A stretch of 64,000 nt of DNA, taken from assembly GCA_029961685.1 (NCBI GenBank), contig JARWKL010000013.1, positions 22,970,922 through 23,034,921 of the forward strand, written 5' to 3'. A model generated the notes under the pieces. The model was not told the DNA's origin, did no database searches, and saw only the letters and a list, made by a program, of their open reading frames with translations. The position numbers and the translations under genes are program-made. Positions 34,642 to 46,700 of the stretch are shown here, piece by piece. Position 1 is the first letter of the stretch. Every line of letters begins with the position of its first letter. This DNA is from Aristolochia californica. Its lineage: Eukaryota; Streptophyta; Magnoliopsida; Piperales; Aristolochiaceae.

Positions 34642-37600
34642 TAGGAACTTTTAGCTCAAAAAGTGTTTCCAAGAAACATGAGGCACTAATGGTACTTGTA
34701 GACTTGTTTTTACTACCAATTATTTTATAAAAAGTACTAACGAGGCCTTATACTTGTAGAAGGTAATAATTTTTAGCAAAAATTGTCTTACCGTAAAATT
34801 TCATGGCAAGAATTTTCAGCTAGAAAATTGCTTCTAGGAAACATGAGACACTAATTGTTCCTGGAAACGTATTTTCACTAGAAATACTTTTCCAACGTTT
34901 TCCCCAAAAAATGCACTAACAAGGCCTTATAGATGTAGAGAGTAATTTGTTTAAACAAAAAATGCCTTACCACATAATTTTTCAGGTAAGAATTTTTAGC
35001 TAGAAAAGTCTTTCCAGGAATCATGAGGCACTAATTGTCCCTAAAGATTTATTTTTACTTGAAATATTTGTCCAACGTTCACGGAAAAAAATGCACTAAT
35101 AAGGCCTTATTTTGTTAGAAACTAATTTGTTTCAGAAAAAAATGTCTTACCACAAAATTTTCTTAATAAGAGATTTCAGCTAGAAAAGTGTTTCAGGAAA
35201 CATATGGCACTAATGGTCCTAGGAAACATATTTTTATGAGAAATACTTTTTCAACGTTACAAGAAAAAATGCACAAACAAGGCCGTATAATTGTAGAAAG
35301 TAATTTGTTTCTACAAAAATTGCCTAACCATGAATGGTAAGAATTTTCAGCTAGAAAAGTTGTTCCAGGAAACATGCGGCACTAATAGTCCTTAGAGAAG
35401 CATTTTTACTCAAAAATTTTTTCCAACGTTCCCTGAAAAAATGATATGACAAAACCTTATAGATGTAGAAAGTAATTTTTTTTCATCGAAAATTACCTTA
35501 CCACAAAATTTTACTAGTAAGAATTTTCAGCTTGAAAAATGTTTCTAGAAAACATGAGGCACTATTGGTACCTGCAGACATATTTTTACTAGAAATTATT
35601 TTCCAAATATTCCTGAAAAAATGCACAAACAAGGCCTTATAGTTGTAGAAAGTAATTTGTTTCAATAAAATATGTCTTACCACAAAATTTTCCAGGTAAG
35701 AATATTCTGCTAAAAAAGTCTTTCAAGGATACATGAGGCACTAATGGTCTCTAAAGAAGTATTTGTATGAGAAATACTTTTCCAATGGTTCCTGACAAAA
35801 GGCACCAACAAGGTCTTATAGTTGTAAAATGTAATAAGTTGCTGCAAAAATTGCCAAACCACAAAATTATCCAGGTAAGAATTTTCAGCTAACAACGTTT
35901 CCTGAAAAAAAATAAAAATAAATAGGCCCTATTGTTGTTGAAAGTAATTTGTTTCAACAAAAAAATGGTTTAGCTACAAATTTTCTTAATAAAAATGTTT
36001 AGCTAGAAAAATGGTTCTAAGAAACATGAGGCACTAATGGTCCCTAGAGACCTATTTTTACTGGAAAAAACATTTCAATGTTTCCTAAAAAAATGCACAA
36101 ACATTAGCGAATAGTTGTAGAAAGTAATTTGTTTCAACAAAAATTGTCTTACCATAAAATTTTCACGGTAAGAATTTTGAGGTATAAAAGTGTTTCCCAG
36201 AAACATGATGCACTAATTGTCCCTAGAGACATATTTTTAATACAAATACTTTTCCAACAGTTCCTTAAAATTCACTAACAAGGCCTTATAATTGTAGAAA
36301 CTAAATTGTTTCAACAAAAATTGTATTACCACAAAATTTTTGTGGTAAGAATTTTAGCGCTAATGGTCCCTCAAGACATATTTTACTAGAAATTATTTTC
36401 CAACATTCCCACAAAAAATTGCACTAACAAGGTCTTACTGTGTTAAAAAATAAATTTTTTCAGCAAAAATTGTCTAACCATAAAATTTTCATGGATAGAA
36501 TTTTAAGCTAGAAAAGTGTTTCTAGAAACATGAGGCACTAATGGTCTCAGGAAAAAGTTTCCAGGAAACATGAGGCACTAATTGTCCCTGGAGATGTATG
36601 TTGAATTTAGGATCCCTTTTCCAATATTCTGAGCAAGAGAAAGGAGAAAGAAAAAAGAAGAAAGGGGAAGAAGAGCTCTCGAGTAGAAAGAAGAAAAAAA
36701 GAAAAGAGAGATGTGCGCCAAACAAAGAGAGAAATTTACTCAAGAAGGAGATGTGTAACTTGACTAATTCTGAATTACAACACTTCTATTTATAGTAGAG
36801 GAAGTGACAATGTCCTTATACAATGAACCTTTCTATCTCCTAATTACATTTCAACTCTAACTCTCTAAGATAAGTCCATCATGAAAAGATAACACAATCT
36901 ACTAAAAGTCTAATATGAGTTGAACTAGAACTCTTCTTCAATAACGTGAATATAAGGGAGGAGGCCAGCTCGTGGCCTTATCATTGTGGGTCCCACATGA
37001 TATTCCAGCTTATATTGATAAGATTACCAGCTCGTGGAATCTTTGTGGGTCCCACTTGATCTTTTTAACTCATGCTAGCTTGGGTGAGGACTCTTCTTGG
37101 TATCCCATGTGCTCATGGTGGGTCCCACCAGCTCGTGCACCATGGTGGGTCCCACATTGTAATAATGTATTTTTACTAGAAATACTTTTCAAATGCTTAC
37201 TGAAAAAATGCACTAAAAGGTCTTATAGTTATAGAAAGTAATTTTTTTCAACAAAAAATGTCGTACCACAATATTTTCCTAATAAAAAATTTCAGCTATA
37301 AAAGTGTTTCCAAGAAAACATGAAGCAGTAAGGGTCCCTTGAGACGAACTTTTTCTTGAATTTATTTTCCAACATTCCCTGAAAAAACTAAACTAATCAA
37401 GCCTTATTGTGTTACAAAGTAATGTGTTGTAGCAAAAAAAAATTTACCACAAAATATTCTTAGTAAGAATTTTTTGTTAGAAAAGTGTTTCAGAAAACAT
37501 GAGGCACTAATGGTCCCTAGAGACATATTTTTACTAGAAATATTTTTTCAACATTTCTAGAAAAAATGCACTAACAAGGCCTTATAGTTGTAGAAATTAA

Positions 37601-40090
37601 TTTGTTTCAGCAAAAATTGCCTTACCACAAAATTTTCTTGGTAAGAATTTTTAGCTATAAAAGTGTTTCCTGCAAACATAAGGCACTATTGGTCCCTTGA
37701 GATGTATTTTTAATAGAATTTTTTTTCAATGTTTTCCTAAAAAATGCACTAACAAGGCCGTATAATTGTAGAAAGTAATTTGTTTCACAAAAATTGCCTT
37801 ACCATAAAATTTACATGGACTTGAAAAGTGTTTCCAAGAAACATAAGGCACTAATGGTCCCTAGAGACATATTTTTATGAGATATAATTTTCCAACGTTT
37901 CAAGAAAAAAAAGGCACTAACAAGGTCTTATAGTAATAGAAAGTAATTTGTTGCAGAAAAAATCGTTTTACCACAAAATTATACAGATGAGGATTTTTAG
38001 CTAGAAATTTATTTTTCGGGAAACATGTGGCACTGATAGTCAATGGAGATGTGTTTTTACAAAAAACTATTTTTCCAACATTTCCTGAAAAAAATACACT
38101 ATCAAAACCCTATTGTTGTAGAAAGTAATTTGTTTTTGCAAAAAAATGTCTGACCACAAAATTTTTCTAATAAGAATTTTCAGCTATAAAAGAGTTTCTA
38201 GGAAATATGAAGCACAAATGGTCCCTGGAGATGTCCTTTTACTAAAAATATTTTTCCAATGTTTCCTAAAAATACACAAACAAACCCATATTTTTGTAGA
38301 AAACAATTTGTTTCAGCAAAAATTGACTTACCACATATATTCCAGGTTAGAATTTTCAGCTAGAATAGTGTTTCCAGGAAACGTGATGCACTAATGGTCC
38401 CAAGAGACATATTTTACTAGAAATATTTTTTTCAATTTTCCTGAAAAAAATGCACTAATCTGGTCGTATAGTTGTAGAAAGTAATTTGTTAGAGGAAAAA
38501 TTGCCTTACCCAAAAAATTTCATGGTAAGAATTTTCAACTAGAAAAGTGTTTCCAGGAAAAATGAAGCACTAACTATCCTTGGAGAAGTATTTTTACTAG
38601 ATACTTTTTCCAACCTTTCTTGAAAAAATGCAAACAAGGCCTTATAGTTGTAGAAAGTAATTTGTTTCAAAAACATTGTCTGACCAAAAAAATTTCTTGT
38701 TAAGAATTTTTAGCTAGAAATTTTTTTCTTGGAAACATGAAGCACTAATGATCCCTCAAGCCATATTTTTACTAGAAATGTTTTCCCAACATTCCCTTAA
38801 AAAATGCACTAACAGAGCCTTATTGTGTTACGAAGTAATTTGTTTCAGCAAAAATTGCCTTACCACATAATTTTTATGGTAAGAATTTTTAGCTAGAAAA
38901 GTATTTCAGGAAGCATGACGCACTAATGGTCCCCAGAGATGAATTTCCTATAAAAAAGGCTCTAACAAGGGCTTTTAGTTGTAGAAAATAATTTGTTTCA
39001 GTAAAAATTGCCTTACCAAAAAAAATTTCCTAGTAAGAATTTTTGTCTAGAAAATTGTTTCCTGGAAACATATGGCACTAATGGCCCCTAGAGATGTATT
39101 TTTACTAAAAATACATTTTCAATTTTTCCTGGAAAAAATGCACTAACAAGGGCTAATAATTGTAGAAAGTAATTTTTTTTCAACAAAAATTGTCTTACCA
39201 TAAAATTTTCCTAGTAAGAATTTTCAACTAGAAAATGTCATTCTAGAAATCTAATGGTTCCTCGAGGCATATTTTTACTAGAAATTATTCTCCAATGTTC
39301 CCTAAAAAATGCACTAACAAGGGCGTATTGTGTTAGAAAGTAATTTGTTTTAGAAAAAAATGCCTTACTACAAATATTTCCAAGTAAAATTTTTCTGGTA
39401 GAAAAGTGTTTCGAGGAAACATGATGCACTAATGGTCATTGGATAGGTGTTTTTACTAGAAATATTTTCTCAATGTTTCCTTAAAAAATGCACTAACAAG
39501 GCCATAATGTTGTAGAAAGTAATTAGTTTAAGTAAAAATTACCCTACCACAAAAATTTTCTGGTAAGAATTTTCAACTAGAAAAGTGTTTCGAGGAAACA
39601 TGAGGCAATAATGGTCCCTGAAGACATAATTTTACTAGAAATACTTTTCAATGTTTCCTAAAAAAATGCACTAACAAGACCGTATAGTTTTACAAAGTAG
39701 TTAGTTTCAGCAAAAAATGCCTAACTAAAATTTTCCTGGTAAGAATTTTTAGCTTGAAAAGTGTTTCCAAGAAATATGAATCAATAATTGTCCAGGAGGC
39801 ATATTTTTAATTGAAATACTTTTCCAACATTTTCTAAATAAATGCACTAACAAGGCCTAATAGTTGTAGAAAGTAATTTGTTTCAACAAAAATTGTCTTA
39901 CCACAAAATTTCCTTGTAATAATTTTCAACTACAAAAGTATTTCAGGAAGCATGAGACACTAATGGGCCCCAAGATAAGTATTTTTACTAGATATATTTT
40001 TTCAATGTTTCCAAAAAAAAAATGCACAAACAAGGCCGTATATTTGAAGAAAGTAATTTGTTTAAGAAAAAATTGCCTAAACATAAAATT
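34642..40090 (+). repeat. Tandem satellite array, right part, monomer about 180 bp
   Basis: Continues the same monomer as 19320-23909, about 27 diverged copies once the solo LTR at 36599-37164 is left out. Nearly every copy has an inverted motif GTTTCC-A-GGAAAC or a decayed form of it. The array ends at about 40090 next to a copia leader. No coding region. Confidence 0.92.
36599..37164 (-). repeat. Solo LTR (566 bp) in the satellite, same family as the Copia B LTR
   Basis: Plus-strand ends TGTTGAATTTAGGATCCC and CCCACATTGTAATA, flanked by a perfect 5-bp duplication ATGTA (36594-36598 and 37165-37169) that lies in the monomer phrase gagatgtatttttac. It matches 5883-6462 throughout by eye; the plus-strand start corresponds to the LTR 3' end, so the element pointed left. 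No internal region, hence a solo LTR. Confidence 0.92.
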
Positions 40091-40162
40091 TGTTCCTAAC
40101 AAGTATTTTCATAGACCGTAATTTGTTCCTTCTCTGCTAGCAATTGCTCTCATTCACGAACC

Positions 40163-40539
40163 AAAGCTTTGATACTACTTGTTAGGAATTAGATGCCCTA
40201 ATTCCAAACTAACGAGAGCAATAATAACAAATGCGGAAGAAAGGAAAAACAAGCACGAAAAAACACAAGATTTATAAGGTTCACCTCAAGGTGAGACTAC
40301 GTCCTGTACTCTGCTACTGCAGTAATTCACTATGAAAATAAAATAGTTTACAAGAGAAATCGCACACTTACAGGCATTTTTCTCTAACCTCTCTCTGGTC
40401 GCAACTCAAGATCCTTCTCTAATGATAAACCCTAATAGTTGTGCCCTAAATATAAAGAGAAAACTAGGGCAACCACAATACAAGAGTGAAATACCCAAAC
40501 TGCCTGCAATACAAGGTTGATCTGCTTACTGACTCAACA
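40163..40539 (-). repeat. Copia-type LTR with degenerate primer site
   Basis: On the minus strand the LTR runs from TGTTGAGTCAGTAAG (40539) to ATCTAATTCCTAACA (40180), about 360 bp, followed by TAGTATCAAAGC (40163-40174), two changes away from the usual TGGTATCAGAGC. Internal sequence to about 40091 looks like a short leader before the satellite begins. No partner LTR or coding part is seen. Confidence 0.65.
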
Positions 40540-40559
40540 TAAGGAGTTGATTAGGCTCC

Positions 40560-42300
40560 ATAATTTCACACTTTTTGGTTTTGAGTAAAAGGGAGAGTGA
40601 AAAATCAACTTTGCATTTAAAAACTAAAATCGAACATCTAAAATGGTAATGCAGAAATAGAGAGAGAGCTTATTCCAAAAGTCTTTGAAATTTTAAACTC
40701 CATCCTTATGATTGTGAAGTCTTTTATTTTTTACATATTAGGTTTTGCAATCATCAAAAAAGGGACGGGCAGGGGATTGTTAACTGAGTGTTGACTCTCA
40801 ATCCATAAGTTATTTTTTGAAACAAATATAGTCGTTTCACATGATTGATCAATTAATCACTTTACAATGATCTATGATTGTCAACTCAGCTTTTTGTAAA
40901 TGGGCAAAAAATGACTTGTTTGGCTTAGGTAAATATCCCACCAAACGTTCATTGGAGAAGTTAATGAGCATTTATTAGCAATCCTACTCAATTCAAAAAA
41001 TTTCTTCTTAAAATTCTTTATTAAGTTCATTTTTTGAGAAAGAAAAGACATTTTTTTTGCAAATGAGTCAAACTCCAAATCATTTCAAACTGTGCATCAA
41101 AATTGGAGGTTTGGATCTTTCAAGGGAGAAGATTGTCTCCCTGATCCTCAAAAGGGTGCTAGCTACTCATTTTGTTGTGATCTATTGATTATATTTGATA
41201 GGTTTAACTAAAACTTTAAATCTAGATAGAAAAGCATGCTAGAGCTAGAATATAACTCAATCTCAGAGGACATTGCTTTTAATCATTTATTTGAGTATCC
41301 GCGTGGCTTGAAGCAGAGCCAAAATATCTTTCTTATAAAATTCCAAGCACGAGTTCTTTAGTAGTGAATACCACCAATAGGGGAACATCAATAACAAAAA
41401 TTTCGTGTTCATTTGTTGTGTGTAAATAATTTGCTTTAGTTGCATTCATTATTCTTTCTAATTCTTGCATACCTCACTTTTAAATTTTCATTTTGTTGTG
41501 ATCATTCGAAGTTGTGATATTTCAAAGTTGTGATCTATTTCTCTTATCTTTTTGCTTATGAGAAAAAAGGGGGAGAGAAAACTCAGGTTTGCATTTAAAA
41601 ACTAAAATTGAACATCTAAAATGGTAATGCACAAATGCAGAGAGAGTTAATTCCCAAAGAAAAGACAATTTATGCATATGGGTCATTCCTCTCAAATCAA
41701 CTACTTGCATTCACCTTAGTGAGGCTTCAAATCTTTTCAAAATGTGCATCAAAGTTGGAGGTTGGGATTTTTCGAAGGAAAAGATGATCTCCCTAATGCT
41801 AAAAAGGGTGTAAGCTTTTTATTTTGTTATGATCTTTTGATTTGATAGGTACATCTAGAACTTTGAATCTATATATAAACACTTGCTAGAGCTAGAATGT
41901 AACTCACTCTCAGGGGAGATTGCTTTTAATTATGTATTTGAGTATACGCGTGGCTTGAAGGGGAGTCGAAATCTCTTTGTTATAAAATTCCAAGCACGGG
42001 TTCTTGAGCAATAAATACCATTAGGGGAACATCGATAACAAAAATTCGGTGTTCAATTGTGGCTTGTGAATAATTTTCTTTACTTGTATTCATTATTCTT
42101 TTTAATTCTTGCATATCTAACTTTTAAATTTTCATTTTGTTGTGATCTTTTAAAGTTGTGATATTTCAAAGTTGCGATCTATTTACTTTATCCTTTTGTT
42201 TATGAGACAAAGGGGGAGAGAAAACTCAAGTTTGCATTTAAAAACTAAAATTGAATATTTAGAATGGTAAATGCAGAGAGAGCTACTCCCAAAACATCAT
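40560..42300 (+). repeat. R2 repeat family, plus orientation, about two units
   Basis: Shares with 49.5-50.8, 55.3-57.7 and (inverted) 57.7-64 kb the phrases tttgcatttaaaaactaaaa, atcatttacaatgatctatg-like, taaatatcccaccaaacgtt and gggttcttgagcagtgaata-like. The first block is about 980 bp, the second (from about 41570) about 640 bp. No coding capacity. The nature of the family is unknown to me. Confidence 0.75.
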
Positions 42301-43430
42301 CGAATATTTACATTAATGCCACCTAAGCTTATTTATCTCTTCTAATCATTTATGATCTCTCTGACATCCCTTTCTATAGAGCTGAAACCCTTTCTCCATT
42401 TTCTTTCAATTTGGTAGGTTTTCTCTTTTTTATTTTTTTCTTTAAGTTTATATTTTTTAGGTTTACTATTTCATTCATAGTGATGCTCAAATTCTGATAG
42501 CTTGCATACTTACAATTTATACTTATTAAAATTAAAATTGAATAATATGTTATATTTAATCATTTATTCAAACTATTAATGGAAATTATATAGATCTTAA
42601 TTTAAATTAGTGTCTTTATTTAAATAAGTGAAATATATTTTTCCCTCAATATTGTTAAACTAATATACTTGAATTATTTCATAATTATCTTTATTTAAAT
42701 TAATGTCTTAATTTTAAATAAGTGAAATATATTTTGCCCTCAATATTGTTAAAGTAAATATATTTAAATTACTCCTTTTAAAAATTTAAATAATTAAAAA
42801 TATTTCAGAAAATTCTTAATTATTATTTTTTCTTAAAATAATAATGCATTTATTATTATTATTATTATTATTATTTAAAATACTTATTAAATTAATATAA
42901 CTTAAAAGTTACAATATTACTAAATATAATATCAATATAATAATTTAATCAATGATTTTTAATAATTAGACTAATATGTTATAATTATAATTATTAGATT
43001 AAATTAAGTTAATTTAAATAAAAGTGAAATGTATTGTTAACTTAACTTTAAATGATATAATTAAATGATTATAGTTATCATAAACAATATGCATCGTCCA
43101 TTATTAAAAATAATTATTATATATTTATTATAAGACAATATGCATTTTTCATTTTTTTAAAATAATAGTTATCTATTTATTATAAAACAATATGCCTTTT
43201 TCATGATTAAAAATAATAATTATAGTTATTAACTTAATAATTTCATAATAATAATAATTTTATATTAATAAATTTTCTTTTCGAACTTATAAAATTTTGG
43301 ATCTTAGAGTTAGACTATTGAGAAAATATTAAAACGAATCCTAATTATGCTAATTCTAAAATTAGTATTGAGTGAGAATTAAAATTTAATCTTAAAGCAA
43401 TTTTACTCACGAATTCCATCCATGGGTCGC
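42301..43430. other. AT-rich intergenic DNA upstream of the TRAIP-like gene
   Basis: Extremely AT-rich with a (TTA)n microsatellite at about 42848-42876 and many ATTATAATTA-like runs. It could act as a matrix-attachment-like spacer, but nothing in the sequence proves that. No gene seen. GC content rises sharply from about 43430 towards the gene start. Confidence 0.5.
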
Positions 43431-43730
43431 CAGTTACAAAGCTACAACCTCTAATTCTGTAATTCATGCCCTTTCCCGTTTACTGTCAGGGAAATTTTGA
43501 TGAAAGTAAGGGGCCCAGGGACGGTTTTGAGGCTTCAGGTTGCACGAACCGGTGATGGGCACACAGTTACAAACCCGCTGGCCTCGAAAAGAAACGTCGA
43601 AACCTCCCGCGTCGAGCACTCCGCCAAATTTGAGCTCCCGCCTATCCAAATGAAGCTACATGGCATGTAAATTGCTATTGTTCTCGGTCATCGTTCACTT
43701 GCACGTTTTCGTCTGCTACCGGAAGAGAGT

Positions 43731-46700
43731 ATGAGAAAGGCCGGCGACGACGCCTTCACCCAGACCATCTGTTCAATCTGCTACGAAGACCTCAAGCCCA
43801 TACATGAGGACCTCCAGGCCATCACCATTTGCGGTCACGTCTTTCACGAGCTCTGGTCGTTTACCTGCTCTCGAGTCCTGATCGTTAAGTTTTTTCTCTT
43901 TAATCATTTCGTGTCTCATCTAATATGTGTCTTGCTCTCCGTTCTCAGCCTCCAGCAGTGGTTCGATTACTGCCCATCCGGGAAGAAGAGCAGCTGCCCG
44001 GTGTGCAAGCAGACTTGCTCAAACAAAAGCGTCAATCGGCTTTATTTTCAGTCCATCAACGAGGCATCACAGTCCGTTAGGTCTCAGAGACCCTCCGATT
44101 CCAATGTTGACGCCGAGGCAAGTCCAACGCCTTTCCCCTTTGGCATTTTGTTATGTGGTATTCCGTTGCTTACTTTTATTCTATGCGAGTCTGAACCACT
44201 TTTTGCCTCTTTTGCCGCTGATGGCTGTTTTCTTTTCTTTTCCACTGTTACTTTAGGAACTTCGAGAAGAGGTGAAGAAATTGGAGGGGAAAATATCTGG
44301 GATGAACTCTGTTTTTGAGCGGCAACAACTGCACTTGAAGGAATTGAATGAGGAGGTACCTGATTGCGCTGTTGGTTCAACTGTTCGATATCTATCTATT
44401 ATGTCTTTATGGCTATTTTTTTTCGTGGGAGGTTTTCACGTTTCATTCTTCCTGTTGAAACGGGCAAAAGAGCTCTTTAATGATAATATGATTTATCATA
44501 AAAATTAATAATTTGGAGGCTGAGTCTATGTCTGCAGCTGTCTATCACCAAACAACATATCAAGAGAGAGGAGGAATTGAAGGAACATGCTCAATTGGAG
44601 AAAACAAGCATTGAGCAAATACTTCAATTGAAAACCGCGGTAAATTTGCCATAATTTAAACTATTTTTTTTATAACTTTTGTTTCAATGCTTTATAGACC
44701 TTTGTGCAAGTGTAACTAGATCTCAAGGCTGTTTGTTGATATTGAACAGCTTGTCATTAATAGCCCGAGTTTGGAATTCCTGGAAGATATTTTTAATGTG
44801 TTTTCTTTTGTCATCTCCAACCTTCTGTATTTCTCTATAATCCTTTCATATATGCAGGAATTTAATAAGTTATTCAGTGAGAAGTCTCATCTTCAGGAGA
44901 GATGCCTAGCTTTGAGCAAAGAGCTTGCCACATTCAAACTGTAAGACGATCTTAGTATATAGTCTAGTGAGTTACCAAATTACTTTTTACTTATGCTACT
45001 AACTCTAGCTAAGGAATCAGGGTATCTGATGTGAACTTGGATGATCAGCAAATTTCAAAACTTGCATTTCTTGGTGGTGGGTCTGACAAGGATGAGATAG
45101 CAGCCATTCTCAGGAAGTCACTTGTCCTTCGTAACCAGTGGGTGTTTAATTTGTCTTAATGAATGATTAGTTGTGGGATAAGATCATATATTGTGGCTGA
45201 TTAGTGTTACAGAATCGTTTTACAATTTTCAATGTGAACTACCTACTCTTCCAGTAGTTTCTACAATGCTAATTCTCTAGATGAGTGCTGAGGTATGGTT
45301 AATGCACAGAAAAGTTTAAACACCAATGAAATAGGACTCAAAAGTCAAATTTTGGGTCTTCTTTCTTTAAAGGGATGCAGTTCTTTCATTAAAAAAAATG
45401 CAGTTCTTTTGTATTGATGGTGGTAAAGCAGAAAGCATGCAACCCCATCAGCTTTTCTGTCACATGATTTTGCTTGTTCTCCACTTATAGTTATTCCTAA
45501 CCTATAGATCTCATTAGCAGTTTTAATAATTTTCTTTAGCAAATGGAAAATATGGTGAGAATGTGTCACAAATTTGTGGAGAGGAGAACCCATGAAGGGT
45601 GTAGTCTGAAAAGCTTTAACTGAAACATCCAGAAATACTGGATTTTTAGTCCATGGTTCCTCAAAATTTTAAATATTTTCTATTGTCCCTACTAGAGGTT
45701 ACTACTATTGGTATTATATTTTAGTATTGGAAGGATTTATTTTTCTTGTAAGTTTAATAGCAGTATATTTGTTGGTTTGTCACACATGAAATTTTATTGT
45801 TGCTAAAAATTCAATTACTACAACTGAAATCTGAACATGTAACATAGTTTCTCCCTTCCTCCATGGTGGAGAGAATATTTTTAAAATTCTGGGATTTACA
45901 AGTAAAGCCCCTCTTTAATATGGCTCTATGTTGATATTGCAATGCGTCGGTCAACTTTGTTGGTCTTACTTATAGAAAAATTTACTTGCTTTATTTGCTT
46001 GTCCAGTTTGCTATCTCACCTCATATTGTTTTTTTTTTTTTTTTGGCTTACTTTAATTTGTATCTTTCAAAAGGAAGTATAAAGAATTGATGGCTCAGTG
46101 CAACCAGCTTGGAAGGGGGGAGACTCTTTCTTGGAAAAAGCTTGATAAGGCTGGAGAAAAGATAAAGAAACTGAAAGTAAGTTCTTTGAGATGTAATTTC
46201 ATTTAAAACACTTGACAGTAGGCACATGCAGCTCAATAGCTTGAAATGTGGGTTGTAATTTTGCTGTCTGTTTGATCATATTGTTACCAGAAAATTGTAC
46301 CATAAAATAAAACTTAAATAACTTCTATGAGATTATTTTGATAAAGAAAAAGAGATTGTAAAGTTTTGGTTGAACACATATATAAATTGAAAAAATAATA
46401 AGAAGAATGTATTTAGGCCCTATGAGTTGGGCATAGATGCCCACAAAGATACTAACTTTTTCTTCTAACCAAGGTACAATAATTCCTCATTTTAGAGTTT
46501 TAGCCCATTACAACATTAGCCTAGCAGAGATATCAGTGTTCTGTCTTGGCCAGCGGAGAGTCAATTTAAAAAGAACTGTTTAAAAAAGGGAGAGGGAATC
46601 AATTCAAGCATTTGTCCACACTGTTGGATTGGTAATCTGTTTGTGAAAATAGTGTCAGAGGCTTCTCATTTATTTATTTTTTAGCGGGAGAGAATGTTAT

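Noticed and set aside
43731..44318. 195-codon single frame at the TRAIP-like gene start
   Set aside because: It reads through introns 1 and 2. The spliced model restores the RING spacing (HELC-LQQW) and keeps phase through ten exons.
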